64,000 nt of DNA from JAAUTT01 sp038213375 (GTDB lineage Bacteria; Bacteroidota; Bacteroidia; Bacteroidales; JAAUTT01). This document shows positions 27,894 through 36,945 of this stretch, in pieces. A program made the translations under genes and the position numbers. The stretch is from positions 62,001-126,000 of the forward strand of contig JBBQTB010000008.1 of assembly GCA_038213375.1 (NCBI GenBank), in the 5' to 3' direction. The notes below the pieces were generated by a model. The model was not told the origin of the DNA. It searched no databases and saw nothing but the letters and a program-made list of their open reading frames with translations. How positions within the stretch are numbered: position 1 is the stretch's first letter; each line of letters begins with the position of its first letter.

Positions 27894-29153
27894 ATGATTT
27901 CATTCTGGTTATTTATCTTATGTTTATTGTTTGCTACCTTTTTTTCAGGGATGGAAATGGCCTTTGTTTCCAGCAACAAACTTCGCATCGATCTGGAAAC
28001 AAAAAGTGGTAATTTTTCATCACGAATTATACATCTCTTTGTGAAAAATAACCGTGTTTTTGGCGCTGCCCTGATGATTGGCTTCTATATTTCTCTTATT
28101 TTTGCAGTGGTTTGTCTATATAATTTTTACCATTTATATAATGAAGGATTATTACAAAACGTCTTTTTATCCTTAATAATTATTCTTTGCATTGTTCTTT
28201 TTGTTATCGTGCTCATCACTGAACTTGCTGCCCAAACGATCTTTACGGTAAATCCAAATAAACAACTTAAAATATTCTATTTCCCTCTTTTGATGTTTTA
28301 TGTTCTTTTTTACCCATTTTCTCAAACGATTGTCGCCATAGCGGAACTGCCGAACATAATATGGCCTCCGAAAAAAAGCAAAGATCCAAATGCCAATGTT
28401 TTTATACGAAATATAGGCAAGCTTATATCTTCGGATTCGCAACAACAATTTGAATTGCAAAACAAACAGTTGCAAGAGCTAAAAATTTTTCAGAATGCAC
28501 TTGTTTTTTCGAAAGTCCGCATCCGCGACTGCATGATTCCCCGCACAGAATTAGAATCTATTGATATTGATGGCAGCATTGATGAATTGAAAAAAAAATT
28601 CATCGCTTCAGGCTATTCCAAAATAATTGTTTACCGCGATTCAATTGATAATATAGAAGGGTTTATAAGTTCAAATGAGCTGTTTAAGCAGCCTTTATCC
28701 ATTCAGGAAAAGCTATCTCCCATAACTTTTGTTCCCGAAACAATGCCGGCAAATAAACTTCTTCATGATTTTATACATCATCATCGGAGTATTGCCGTAG
28801 TGGTTGATGAGTATGGAGGGACTTCGGGTATGGTTACACTCGAAGATATTATGGAGAAGATATTTGGAGAAATTGAGGACGAGCACGATACCGATAATTT
28901 GATTGAAAAACAAATCAAACCGAATGAATATGTATTTTCAAGTCGTCTGGAAATTGAGTACCTGAATGCAACATTCGGTTTAAAAATAGCTGAATCGGAA
29001 GACTATAGTACTCTTGCCGGATATATTCTGTTCCATTACCACAATATGCCCAAGCCCAACGAAATAATTAAAATTGACAGATTTACCATTAAAATTTTAA
29101 AAGTTTCACACACACGGATAGAACTTGTGTATCTTAAGGTAATTATTGATTAG
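27894..29153 (+). CDS. CNNM/CorC-type CBS-domain membrane protein (GldE-like)
   Basis: This 419-residue protein has an N-terminal DUF21 region with about four membrane helices (residues 1-165, opening ISFWLFILCLLFATFFSGME). A CBS pair follows (about 205-325; DCMIPRTELESIDID and SIAVVVDEYGGTSGMVTLEDI), then a CorC/HlyC transporter-associated domain. Relatives are called hemolysin-like proteins or, in gliding Bacteroidota, GldE; some act in magnesium or cobalt efflux. ATG 27894 is preferred because it starts the first membrane helix; an upstream reading from 27852 adds 14 polar residues. Gliding function is not implied, as no other gld genes are adjacent. Confidence 0.88.
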   Translation: MISFWLFILCLLFATFFSGMEMAFVSSNKLRIDLETKSGNFSSRIIHLFVKNNRVFGAALMIGFYISLIFAVVCLYNFYHLYNEGLLQNVFLSLIIILCIVLFVIVLITELAAQTIFTVNPNKQLKIFYFPLLMFYVLFYPFSQTIVAIAELPNIIWPPKKSKDPNANVFIRNIGKLISSDSQQQFELQNKQLQELKIFQNALVFSKVRIRDCMIPRTELESIDIDGSIDELKKKFIASGYSKIIVYRDSIDNIEGFISSNELFKQPLSIQEKLSPITFVPETMPANKLLHDFIHHHRSIAVVVDEYGGTSGMVTLEDIMEKIFGEIEDEHDTDNLIEKQIKPNEYVFSSRLEIEYLNATFGLKIAESEDYSTLAGYILFHYHNMPKPNEIIKIDRFTIKILKVSHTRIELVYLKVIID

Positions 29154-29183
29154 AAAGCTTATTTCTTGCAAAAAAATAAGGTG

Positions 29184-29217
29184 TTGGAAAAACAAATAGT
29201 TTTAATTCTTATATTCG
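29184..29217 (+). promoter_or_regulatory. promoter for the PpiD/SurA-like gene
   Basis: TTGG at 29184-29187 and TATATTCG at 29210-29217, a near match to TAnnTTTG, are separated by 22 bases. The predicted start of transcription is about 25-30 bases before the ATG at 29251. Confidence 0.4.
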
Positions 29218-29250
29218 TGGCTTAATTTTTAAAGTAAAAACACATTATCA

Positions 29251-31359
29251 ATGGCAACATTACAGAAGATTAGAAGCAAAGGTATAATTATTGCCAGCGT
29301 AATTGGCCTGTCCTTATTAGCATTTATATTAGGCGATTTTCTTGATTCAAGAAAGTCAATATTTAGAAGCAATAAACAGGATGTTGGAGAAATAGCTGGC
29401 ACAACCATACCAATCCAACAAATGGAACAAAAAATTAATGAGTTGACAGAAATACATAAAATGAATTCCGGACAGGGAAACGTGGACGAAAAAACACTTG
29501 ATGGTATACGCGAACAAGCCTGGCAGCAAATTTCCAACGACATGGTGATGGGAAAAGAATATGATAAACTTGGACTAACGGTCACTTCCGACGAACTTTT
29601 TGATCTTGTTCAGGGAGCCAACCCTCATCAAATTGTTCGGCAGATTTTTACCAATCCACAAACAGGCGAGTTCAACAAATCCAATTTATTAGCCTTTTTA
29701 AAAAATATGGATCAGGATCAGACAGGGAAACAGAAAATGTTTTGGTTATATATCGAAGAACAGATAAAAAACGATCGTATCAATAACAAATATACTAATC
29801 TGATTCGTAAAGGATTATCTGCTCCTACCTTTCTGGCAAAAAATGATTTTATTGAAAATAATAAAAAGACGGATTTTAATTATATTTCGCTTCGATACAA
29901 CACTATATCCGATACTGCGGTAAAAATTACTTCATCAGACCTAAAAAAATATTACAACGATCACAAATTTCTTTTCGACCAATCTGCTTCCCGGGATATA
30001 GAATATGTATCGTTTGATGTAATACCGTCTAAAACGGATATTAATGCTGCCCAAGACTGGATAACCAAGGTGAAACCTGATTTTAATTCAACTACTGAAG
30101 TGGAGCAATTTGTAAACGGAAACTCAGATGTGCCTTACAATGATAAAAGCTATAAACCGGGTCAACTGCCCGATTCGCTTGATAATTTTATGTTTAGGTC
30201 GTCGATTGGCGAAGTTTACGGTCCATATTTGGACAATGGTTCATATAAATTAGCACGTCTTTACAAAGTGGTTAATTTGCCTGACTCAGTAAAAGCCCGT
30301 CATATCCTGATATCCGCAAAAGCTCAGACCAAAGAAGCTGCAACGAAAGCAAAGGTTACTGCCGACAGTATTAAAAATTTGCTGGATAAAGGTGCTGATT
30401 TTGCACTATTGGCCAGGAGTTTCTCTGATGACAAAAGCAATGCGGAAAAGGGCGGCGATTTAGGATGGTTTCAGGAAGGCCTCATGGTAAAACCATTTAG
30501 CGATGCTGCTTTTGAAGGAAAAAAAGGTGAAACAAAAGTGGTAGAAACCCGGTTTGGGTATCACATTCTTCAGGTTTTAGAAAAAGGTAAAGACATTAAA
30601 AAGGTAAAAGTTGCTATAATTGAACGTAAAATCGAACCAAGCCAGCCAACTTTCAACAAAGTGTATGCAGATGCCAATAAATTCGCTGCTTCAAACAGGA
30701 CTTACGAACAATTTAATGCAGCAATCACCAAACAAAATCTTGCCAAAAAGCTTGCCACCAACATTGCGGAAACAGACAAAGCAATTCCCGGATTGGAGCA
30801 ACCACGTGCGGTTCTTCGTTGGATGTATTCATCGGACAAGTTAACCGTTTCCGAACCAATTGATCTGGGTGATCGTTACGTTGTTGCTGCCCTTACGGCT
30901 GTTCGCAAAAAAGGCGCTGCACCAATTGAACAAGTAAAAGCAGATGTTGAATTACAGGTTCGCAAAGAAAAAAAGGCCGAAAAGCTTGCTGAACAAATCA
31001 ATAAAGCAAAATCCGGAGTGTCAAACATTCAGGATCTCGGTCTAAAATTAAACACTCCGGTTGAAGTGGCCAATGGCATTTCTTTTTCAACTTACTCCCT
31101 GCCTAGTTCTGGCATAGAGCCTAAAGTTATTGCAGCTGGTACCTCTTTTGGTAAGAGCAAAATATCGGAACCTATAAATGGCAACAATGGTGTTTATGTG
31201 GTGTATGTTTCAAATATAACCAATGCTCCTGCGAGCAAGAACTATGCAGAATCCAAACAACGTATGGGATATACTTTTCAAACCCGTGCCAGCTACGACA
31301 GTTATAATGCACTTCGTAAGCTCGCCAAAATCGTTGACAATCGCGCAAAGTTTTATTAG
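29251..31359 (+). CDS. peptidylprolyl isomerase, PpiD/SurA-like periplasmic foldase
   Basis: This membrane-anchored periplasmic chaperone assists outer-membrane protein folding. A single N-terminal helix (about residues 10-30, GIIIASVIGLSLLAFILGDFL) anchors it. A SurA_N/PpiD_N chaperone region follows to about 330. The parvulin PPIC domain is at about 345-445, with VKARHILISAKAQ, FALLARSFSDDKSNAEKGGDLGWF and TRFGYHILQVLE. A second, more divergent parvulin-like or chaperone segment covers the rest. The 702-residue length fits Bacteroidota PpiD-type proteins. Its promoter is immediately upstream, and a hairpin follows the stop. Confidence 0.92.
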   Translation: MATLQKIRSKGIIIASVIGLSLLAFILGDFLDSRKSIFRSNKQDVGEIAGTTIPIQQMEQKINELTEIHKMNSGQGNVDEKTLDGIREQAWQQISNDMVMGKEYDKLGLTVTSDELFDLVQGANPHQIVRQIFTNPQTGEFNKSNLLAFLKNMDQDQTGKQKMFWLYIEEQIKNDRINNKYTNLIRKGLSAPTFLAKNDFIENNKKTDFNYISLRYNTISDTAVKITSSDLKKYYNDHKFLFDQSASRDIEYVSFDVIPSKTDINAAQDWITKVKPDFNSTTEVEQFVNGNSDVPYNDKSYKPGQLPDSLDNFMFRSSIGEVYGPYLDNGSYKLARLYKVVNLPDSVKARHILISAKAQTKEAATKAKVTADSIKNLLDKGADFALLARSFSDDKSNAEKGGDLGWFQEGLMVKPFSDAAFEGKKGETKVVETRFGYHILQVLEKGKDIKKVKVAIIERKIEPSQPTFNKVYADANKFAASNRTYEQFNAAITKQNLAKKLATNIAETDKAIPGLEQPRAVLRWMYSSDKLTVSEPIDLGDRYVVAALTAVRKKGAAPIEQVKADVELQVRKEKKAEKLAEQINKAKSGVSNIQDLGLKLNTPVEVANGISFSTYSLPSSGIEPKVIAAGTSFGKSKISEPINGNNGVYVVYVSNITNAPASKNYAESKQRMGYTFQTRASYDSYNALRKLAKIVDNRAKFY

Positions 31360-31393
31360 GATAAAGAATCAATTATTACGGAATTAAGTTATT

Positions 31394-31423
31394 AATAGCC
31401 CTGGCATTTATGCTGGGGCTATT
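31394..31423 (+). terminator. hairpin after the PpiD-like gene
   Basis: AATAGCCC (31394-31401) and GGGCTATT (31416-31423) form a stem about 35 bases after the stop. An A run rather than a T run follows on this strand, so terminator function is uncertain. Confidence 0.4.
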
Positions 31424-31437
31424 CGCAAAAAAACACA

Positions 31438-32037
31438 ATGAAAATAATCAGATTTATTTTATTTGGAGCTATTTTACAACTCAATTTAGGTCTTCTTATG
31501 GCTCAAACTGAAAAAGTCGCTTTAATTAAACCATTTGGAATAGGCTTACATATCGAACAATTTAAATTATATGACCTCACCGATGTGAATTATGCACCAG
31601 CAAATAAATTGATTTTCACTATTAGTCCATGGAGTTCTTTCAGGTTTGAACCTGAGTTCGGATTTAGATTTAATAACGATAAAACAAATAGTAAAAAAAA
31701 CCATGGTGTATATTTTGGTTTAGGAGCCTTTAAAATGATTCAACATAATAAGTTAAACATTTATGGTGGAGTACGAATTGAATATGCTTCTATTAAATGG
31801 AATATTGGCGGTTCCAGTCTTATATATGGTGCAGCTGGAGGTAATCCAACTAGTTTCACTACTCGTTTTACAATAGGCCCTGCTTTAGGATGTGAATACT
31901 ATTTGGGTGAAAATTTTGCTTTTGGTGGTGAACTTGGGTTGAAATATGCTTCACTAAAATCTACTATTTCTGATAAAGAATTAAAAAGTAACTATTTTAC
32001 AACCGATACCGGATTATTCATTCGATATTATTTTTGA
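31438..32037 (+). CDS. outer-membrane beta-barrel-like protein
   Basis: This is an unassigned 199-residue envelope protein. A signal peptide (residues 1-22, ending LLMAQ) precedes alternating hydrophobic/polar strands such as NKLNIYGGVRIEYASI and NFAFGGELGLKYASL, and the protein ends in YYF, the aromatic terminus expected of barrel proteins recognised by BAM. This fits an 8-stranded OmpX/OprF-like barrel. It lies downstream of the PpiD-like foldase, whose clients are such proteins, but separate transcription is likely. No specific function can be given. Confidence 0.75.
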   Translation: MKIIRFILFGAILQLNLGLLMAQTEKVALIKPFGIGLHIEQFKLYDLTDVNYAPANKLIFTISPWSSFRFEPEFGFRFNNDKTNSKKNHGVYFGLGAFKMIQHNKLNIYGGVRIEYASIKWNIGGSSLIYGAAGGNPTSFTTRFTIGPALGCEYYLGENFAFGGELGLKYASLKSTISDKELKSNYFTTDTGLFIRYYF

Positions 32038-32065
32038 GAAAACATCATTACAAGCAATTAAAAAA

Positions 32066-32096
32066 TTTGAACACTCAATAATATTTTATAGTTTTG
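32066..32096 (+). promoter_or_regulatory. perfect Bacteroidota promoter for the MATE leader
   Basis: TTTG (32066-32069) and TAGTTTTG (32089-32096) are separated by exactly 19 bases and match the Bacteroidota consensus TTTG-N19-TAnnTTTG. Transcription would begin about 32103, 15 bases before the leader ATG. Confidence 0.75.
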
Positions 32097-32117
32097 TCCA
32101 ATACAACAACAACAGAA

Positions 32118-32228
32118 ATGAAAATCAGTAGCAGTTTATACCAACCAACAGCAAACACGGCACCTCTCGCAGTGTCTATGGTTATTGTTGGTTTTTTTGA
32201 TTACTACCGGGTTTTTCTTATTTTATAA
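32118..32228 (+). CDS. 36-residue leader peptide of the MATE attenuator
   Basis: A short open frame starts at ATG 32118, about 15 bases after the predicted transcription start, and ends at TAA 32226-32228. The peptide begins MKISSSLYQPTANTAPLA, continues VSMVIVGFFDYYRVF and ends LIL. The second half is rich in Val, Ile, Phe and Tyr. Codons 30-33 overlap the first arm of an antiterminator hairpin, so the position of the ribosome decides which RNA hairpin forms. The frame is too short for a folded protein. Coding is inferred from its placement and has not been shown. Confidence 0.55.
   Translation: MKISSSLYQPTANTAPLAVSMVIVGFFDYYRVFLIL
32143..32198 (+). terminator. hairpin with T run inside the leader frame
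   Basis: AACCAACA (32143-32150) pairs exactly with TGTTGGTT (32186-32193), with a further inner ACAC/GTGT pairing, and seven T residues occupy 32192-32198. It would be disrupted by ribosomes translating the leader. Confidence 0.45.
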
Positions 32229-32262
32229 ACAGAGAGTTTTTCTCACCATATAAACCCGGTTT
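32206..32262 (+). promoter_or_regulatory. antiterminator arms of the MATE attenuator
   Basis: ACCGGGTTT (32206-32214) is complementary to AAACCCGGT (32252-32260). The second arm is shared with the downstream terminator, so the two folds are mutually exclusive. Confidence 0.6.
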
Positions 32263-32286
32263 GCATTAGCAAAACCGGGTTTTTTT
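32252..32286 (+). terminator. attenuator terminator before the MATE gene
   Basis: AAACCCGGTTT (32252-32262) and AAACCGGGTTT (32272-32282) form an 11-bp stem, with a 9-base loop and a trailing T run to 32286. It lies 18 bases before the MATE start codon. Confidence 0.75.
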
Positions 32287-32304
32287 GTTTAATCACACTT
32301 TCAT

Positions 32305-33756
32305 ATGTTACGAAAATATTTAAAAAATAAGCTTTCAATTGCCGGATCAATTAAATTAACACAATCAAAGGCAATGAATCTATTGGGCGAAATGTTTGCA
32401 GCCATAAAAGGCAGCGAACAGGACTACACCAAAATTGGCCTTAACAAATCGATATTTCTGCTTGCCGTTCCTATGGTTCTTGAGATGATGATGGAATCGC
32501 TTTTCGCTATTGTCGATATATTTTTTGTATCCCGGCTCGGTTCCGATGCAATCGCGACAGTTGGACTTACTGAATCGATGATGACCATTATATACGCCAT
32601 TGGCTTTGGGTTAAGCGCTGGTACTACTGCCATTATTTCAAGACGCATAGGCGAGAATAACAGAGAGGGAGCTTCTGTTGCCGCCTCGCAGGCAATAATA
32701 GCAGGTATATTTATAGCCTTGGTTTTAGCTATTCCAGGATTATTTTTTTCCGAACAATTGCTACGACTGATGGGAGCATCGGAGAAGTTAATTATCGATA
32801 ACCACATGTTTACGGCCATTATGCTTAGTGGAAACATCGTTATATTGCTGCTTTTCATCATTAATGCCGCTTTTCGCAGTGCCGGTGATGCAGCCATTGC
32901 CATGAGAGTGCTTTGGTATGCCAACATATTGAATATGATTCTTGACCCATGCCTCATCTTTGGTCTGGGGCCATTTCCTGCACTTGGCATAAAAGGCGCT
33001 GCCATCGCTACTAGCACTGGCAGGGGATTAGCGGTAATTTACCAAATATATCTTTTATTCTCAGGCAAAAGAGGGATAAAACTATTATTATCACATATAA
33101 AGATAAAATGGAAAGTGCTTCGGCAAATTTTTAAACTCTCACTTGGAGGAACGATGCAAAACCTTATAGCCACCACCAGCTGGGTATTTATGGTAAGAAC
33201 GTTATCCGTCTTCGGGAGCGAAGTTGTGGCCGGTTACACTATAGCCATTCGAATTGTTATATTCTCACTTCTTCCATCGTGGGGTCTGAGCAACGCGGCA
33301 TCAACACTTGTAGGACAGAATCTTGGTGCCGGAAAACCTGAGCGCGCCGAACGGGCCGCCTGGATTACAAGCATCGCAAATATTATTGTTATGGGAATTG
33401 CCGGTGTTTTCCTTATCTCTTTCCCACACGTGTTTATAAAGCTATTTTCTACCAACGCCTTGGTTATCGAAAAGGGAGCGGTTTGTTTGCGAATGATCAG
33501 TTACGGATTTATATTTTACGGATTAGGAATGGTGATGGTACAATCTATTAACGGGGCTGGAGATACATATACTCCCACCTATATTAACCTATTCTGTTTT
33601 TGGGGGCTTGAAATTCCGCTGGCTTATTTGCTTGCAATTCATTTGGGTGTCGGTGAAAAAGGGGTTTACATCGCAATTGTTATTGCCGAAACCATGTTAG
33701 CAATTACCGGGTTCATTATTTTCCGCAAAGGAAAATGGAAGCTGAAAAAAGTGTAG
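32305..33756 (+). CDS. MATE-family multidrug/metabolite exporter
   Basis: This is a 12-helix multidrug and toxic compound extrusion transporter of 483 residues, driven by Na+ or H+ gradients. Typical MATE features are the VPMVLEMMMESLFAIVDIFFVSRLG first helix region, the duplicated six-helix layout with ATTSWVFMVRTLSVFGSEVVAGYTIAIRI opening the second half, and the conserved NAASTLVGQNLGAGKPERAERAAW. The basic N-terminal 40 residues are longer than usual, and Met24 is an alternative start. The gene lies 18 bases after a terminator in a leader region and is probably controlled by transcription attenuation. Substrate is unknown. Confidence 0.93.
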   Translation: MLRKYLKNKLSIAGSIKLTQSKAMNLLGEMFAAIKGSEQDYTKIGLNKSIFLLAVPMVLEMMMESLFAIVDIFFVSRLGSDAIATVGLTESMMTIIYAIGFGLSAGTTAIISRRIGENNREGASVAASQAIIAGIFIALVLAIPGLFFSEQLLRLMGASEKLIIDNHMFTAIMLSGNIVILLLFIINAAFRSAGDAAIAMRVLWYANILNMILDPCLIFGLGPFPALGIKGAAIATSTGRGLAVIYQIYLLFSGKRGIKLLLSHIKIKWKVLRQIFKLSLGGTMQNLIATTSWVFMVRTLSVFGSEVVAGYTIAIRIVIFSLLPSWGLSNAASTLVGQNLGAGKPERAERAAWITSIANIIVMGIAGVFLISFPHVFIKLFSTNALVIEKGAVCLRMISYGFIFYGLGMVMVQSINGAGDTYTPTYINLFCFWGLEIPLAYLLAIHLGVGEKGVYIAIVIAETMLAITGFIIFRKGKWKLKKV

Positions 33757-33780
33757 AATAAGTTGTAAATAATAGTTTAT

Positions 33781-33912
33781 CAACGTCGTTGACTTAATCA
33801 AAATTAACCCCAACCCCTTCAAAAGGGGCAACAACTTGTGACTAGCACGGCTCAAGTTAGCCCTCCTTTTTAAGGTGGGTTGGGCGGTTAAAACCTTAAG
33901 TCAACGACATTG
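33781..33912. repeat. MITE-like inverted-repeat element
   Basis: Terminal inverted repeats CAACGTCGTTGACTTAA (33781-33797) and its complement (33896-33912) match at 16 of 17 bases. The interior continues the palindrome with AACCCCAACCCC against GGGTTGGGCGGTT, and contains CCCCTTCAAAAGGGG. The whole 132 bases can fold as one long hairpin. No frame is present inside and no clear target duplication was found. Confidence 0.6.
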
Positions 33913-33996
33913 TATTAAGAATAGATTAATGAATGAGGATGTGCATTTGGAAGGTTAGATTTTTTCGATTATCCTTAAACAAATTATTGTAACATT

Positions 33997-34004
33997 TACG
34001 TTTG
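33997..34004 (+). promoter_or_regulatory. -7 promoter element for the DUF5686 gene
   Basis: TACGTTTG matches TAnnTTTG perfectly, 37 bases before the ATG at 34042. The -33 element is not obvious. Confidence 0.4.
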
Positions 34005-34041
34005 TTAATCGTCCTAATGAAATAATATAGCAATTTACCCT

Positions 34042-36666
34042 ATGAGACACCTGTTATTTTTTTCAATCTTAGCAAATCTATTTGTTGCAACTTATAGCCA
34101 GGGAATCAGGGGAATTATTACCGATGAAAAGAAAGAGCCGATTCCGTTTGCAACTATTTATATTGAAAACCTAAAAACGGGTGCCAGTTCGAATGCAAAT
34201 GGCAGATTTGAGATCAATCTGAAATCAGGCACTTACACTATCCTTTTCCGATCGCTTGGTTACAAGCAGGTGAGAAAGGAAGTTTCTGTTGGTAGTTCAT
34301 TGCAAACAATCGATATTGCGATGATTACCGAGAGTTATCAGATAAAAGAAGTAACTATTACACAAAATTCGGAAGATCCTGCTTATGCCATTATGCGACG
34401 GGTAATTGCATGGGCGCCCTATCACCTCAATCAGGTCAAACATTATCAATCGGAATTGTACATGAAAGGCACCATGATTCTGGATAAAATGCCACGATTG
34501 TTGGCGAAAAAGATGACATTTTCGGATAAAAACGGGAAAGAGATTAAAATTAAAACAGGTTATGCATATCTTGATGAATCGATGAATGAAATAACTTTTG
34601 ATGCACCGAATAAATACAAACAAAAAGTTAAATCGTTACGATCGACTTTCCCTGAAAACAGTAATCAACCCGTAACCCCTGTTGAGTTCATAAAAACAAG
34701 TTTTTATCAACCTGAAATACTTGAACAAATATCTCCTATTTCGCCAAAATCTTTTTCCCATTACCTATTCTCTTACGAAGGCTTTAGCAAGGAAGGCGAC
34801 TATCTGGTGGATAAAATTAAAGTGATTCCCCGTCGCAAAAGCCAGAAGTTATTTTCCGGGTACATCTACATAGTTGAACAATACTGGTGCTTGCATTCCG
34901 TTGATCTTCGTAACGAGCAATTCTGGGGCTCTATTGATATCAAACAAATTTATTCGCCGGTAATTGACAATGCCTGGCTACCAATAAGTCATACTTTCCG
35001 TGTTGAAGCTTCAATGTTAGGTATTAAAGGACGATACAATTACATATCTACCGTTAAATTCACAAATCTGCAAATCAATGAGCGGTTGAAAGGGCCTGTG
35101 GTTGCCAAATTGCCGGATCGGCCTTCTGGTGCAGAGGAAGAGAACAACAAAACGCAAAAATTGCTTACTAAGAAGGATTTTACAAAGCGCGATTTGCGAA
35201 AAGTGGTAAAAGCAACCCGTGAGGAAGAGAAGAAAAACAAACGAGATACTATAAAATCGCTCGAAATAAAAGATAGGCGTTCTGATGTTAAGATTGAAGT
35301 AGATTCATTAGCATCTAGGCGCGACACTTCCTTTTGGAATACTATGCGACCTGTTCCATTGACCGTCGAAGAGGTTAAAAGTTTCCACGTCAAGGATTCG
35401 GTGATCATCAATACTCAACCCAAGGCCAAAAACGATACTATAAAAAAATCAACAAAAAAGAAATTACCGGAGCCAATAAAGAACTTATTTTTTGGCTCAT
35501 CGAAGTACTTGAAACATTTAAAAACAAACATAAGCTATAGCGGTTTGGTAGCTCCAAAATACCTTGCATTCAATACAGTGGACGGTTGGGTTTATGGGCA
35601 ATCATTTAATTGTAACACACGCATCGATAGTATTCATAGTTTTTCAATTAAACCTGTCGGTTACTATGCCTTCAATCGTAAAACATTCATGGGAGTGGTT
35701 ACGGGGAAATACCTTTATGCACCTTTTAAAAACGGTGAATTTTCAATTGATGGAGGCACTGTCAGTTCCGATTTTAATCAAACCTCAGGAATAAATGACA
35801 GGATAAATACTATTGCGTCGCTATTCTTAAGGTATAATTATATGAAACTATTCGAAAAACGACATGTTACTGTTGGCAACCAAATTGACCTGGCAAACGG
35901 ATTACAACTTTCAACATCGGCAACCTATATGCAAACCCGATTCCTGAAAAATACCAGCGATTATTCGTTTTTCTTCAGGAACAAAAGAGATTATACTTCA
36001 AATGTTCCGAACAACGACGTTTTCCTTCAGTCACAAAATTCGAATTATAAAAGTTTTTCGGTGAATGCCGGCTTAAGTTACACACCGGAATATTACTATA
36101 AAATAGAAAATCATCGTAAAAAAATGATCCGGTCTAAATATCCAACCTTCAATGTGAACTACAAAGGCGGATTGATTGGGATCCTTGGCAGCAACTCATC
36201 CTATAATTTATTTTCAGGGAGTTTGAATCAACACATCGAAACTTCGAGTGGAAGTGCCTTACAATACCGACTGGAAAGTGGGGTTTTCATTAGTGTAAAA
36301 GATATTCAATTCTCTGAGTTCAAGCATTTCAATACACAGTTTATGGCGGTTCAGTTTACAGATTTTGAAAATTCCTTTCAACTACTTGATTTCTATAGAT
36401 ACAGCACTTCGAAAAATTATATTGAAGGACACATCCAATATCAAACCGATTTGCTGCTGCTGAAGCGACTTCCTTTAATATCAAACACGATATGGAACGA
36501 AAACCTGTATCTGAATTACCTTAACACACCAGCGTTAAAAAATTATGTTGAACTTGGTTATGGCGTCGGTCAGATTTATCTCATTGGAAATATTAGTGTC
36601 TTTGGGTCGTTTGAAAATGGAAAGTATAAATCTGTAGGAGTGAGGTTAGGTTTGAAGTTTAATTAA
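34042..36666 (+). CDS. DUF5686 outer-membrane protein with carboxypeptidase-like regulatory domain
   Basis: This 874-residue envelope protein has a signal peptide (residues 1-19), then a CarboxypepD_reg-like Ig fold at about 20-100 (GIRGIITDEKKEPIPFATIYI, and TYTILFRSLGYK). The rest matches DUF5686. An insert at about 350-480 is highly charged (Lys/Glu/Arg-rich) and ends in KKLPEPIKNLFFGSSKYL, after which barrel-like strands run to the C-terminal aromatic-containing strand GVRLGLKFN. The N-terminal fold is shared with SusC-type proteins, but no TonB plug is seen. Function of the family is unknown; an outer-membrane location is inferred. Confidence 0.85.
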   Translation: MRHLLFFSILANLFVATYSQGIRGIITDEKKEPIPFATIYIENLKTGASSNANGRFEINLKSGTYTILFRSLGYKQVRKEVSVGSSLQTIDIAMITESYQIKEVTITQNSEDPAYAIMRRVIAWAPYHLNQVKHYQSELYMKGTMILDKMPRLLAKKMTFSDKNGKEIKIKTGYAYLDESMNEITFDAPNKYKQKVKSLRSTFPENSNQPVTPVEFIKTSFYQPEILEQISPISPKSFSHYLFSYEGFSKEGDYLVDKIKVIPRRKSQKLFSGYIYIVEQYWCLHSVDLRNEQFWGSIDIKQIYSPVIDNAWLPISHTFRVEASMLGIKGRYNYISTVKFTNLQINERLKGPVVAKLPDRPSGAEEENNKTQKLLTKKDFTKRDLRKVVKATREEEKKNKRDTIKSLEIKDRRSDVKIEVDSLASRRDTSFWNTMRPVPLTVEEVKSFHVKDSVIINTQPKAKNDTIKKSTKKKLPEPIKNLFFGSSKYLKHLKTNISYSGLVAPKYLAFNTVDGWVYGQSFNCNTRIDSIHSFSIKPVGYYAFNRKTFMGVVTGKYLYAPFKNGEFSIDGGTVSSDFNQTSGINDRINTIASLFLRYNYMKLFEKRHVTVGNQIDLANGLQLSTSATYMQTRFLKNTSDYSFFFRNKRDYTSNVPNNDVFLQSQNSNYKSFSVNAGLSYTPEYYYKIENHRKKMIRSKYPTFNVNYKGGLIGILGSNSSYNLFSGSLNQHIETSSGSALQYRLESGVFISVKDIQFSEFKHFNTQFMAVQFTDFENSFQLLDFYRYSTSKNYIEGHIQYQTDLLLLKRLPLISNTIWNENLYLNYLNTPALKNYVELGYGVGQIYLIGNISVFGSFENGKYKSVGVRLGLKFN

Positions 36667-36945
36667 ATGAATACTTTCTGGCATTAAGTACTCACTTTTT
36701 AGATTTACATTAATGTTTACGCAAGGTTACAAAACCGCTCCGAACCATACTTTCACCTTGATTTGAAAAGGAAAAAGCTCTACTTGATAAACCCAACGCA
36801 CATTGCAGCACATTTGCAAGCACATACGAGCCAACGCTCAAACCAAAGGCTCGCAAAAGAGCTGCAATTTTGCTGACACACCATTGCGATATTGATGATT
36901 ATAACCTTAAATTAGCGACTTAATTAATTACTATACAGAAACAGA

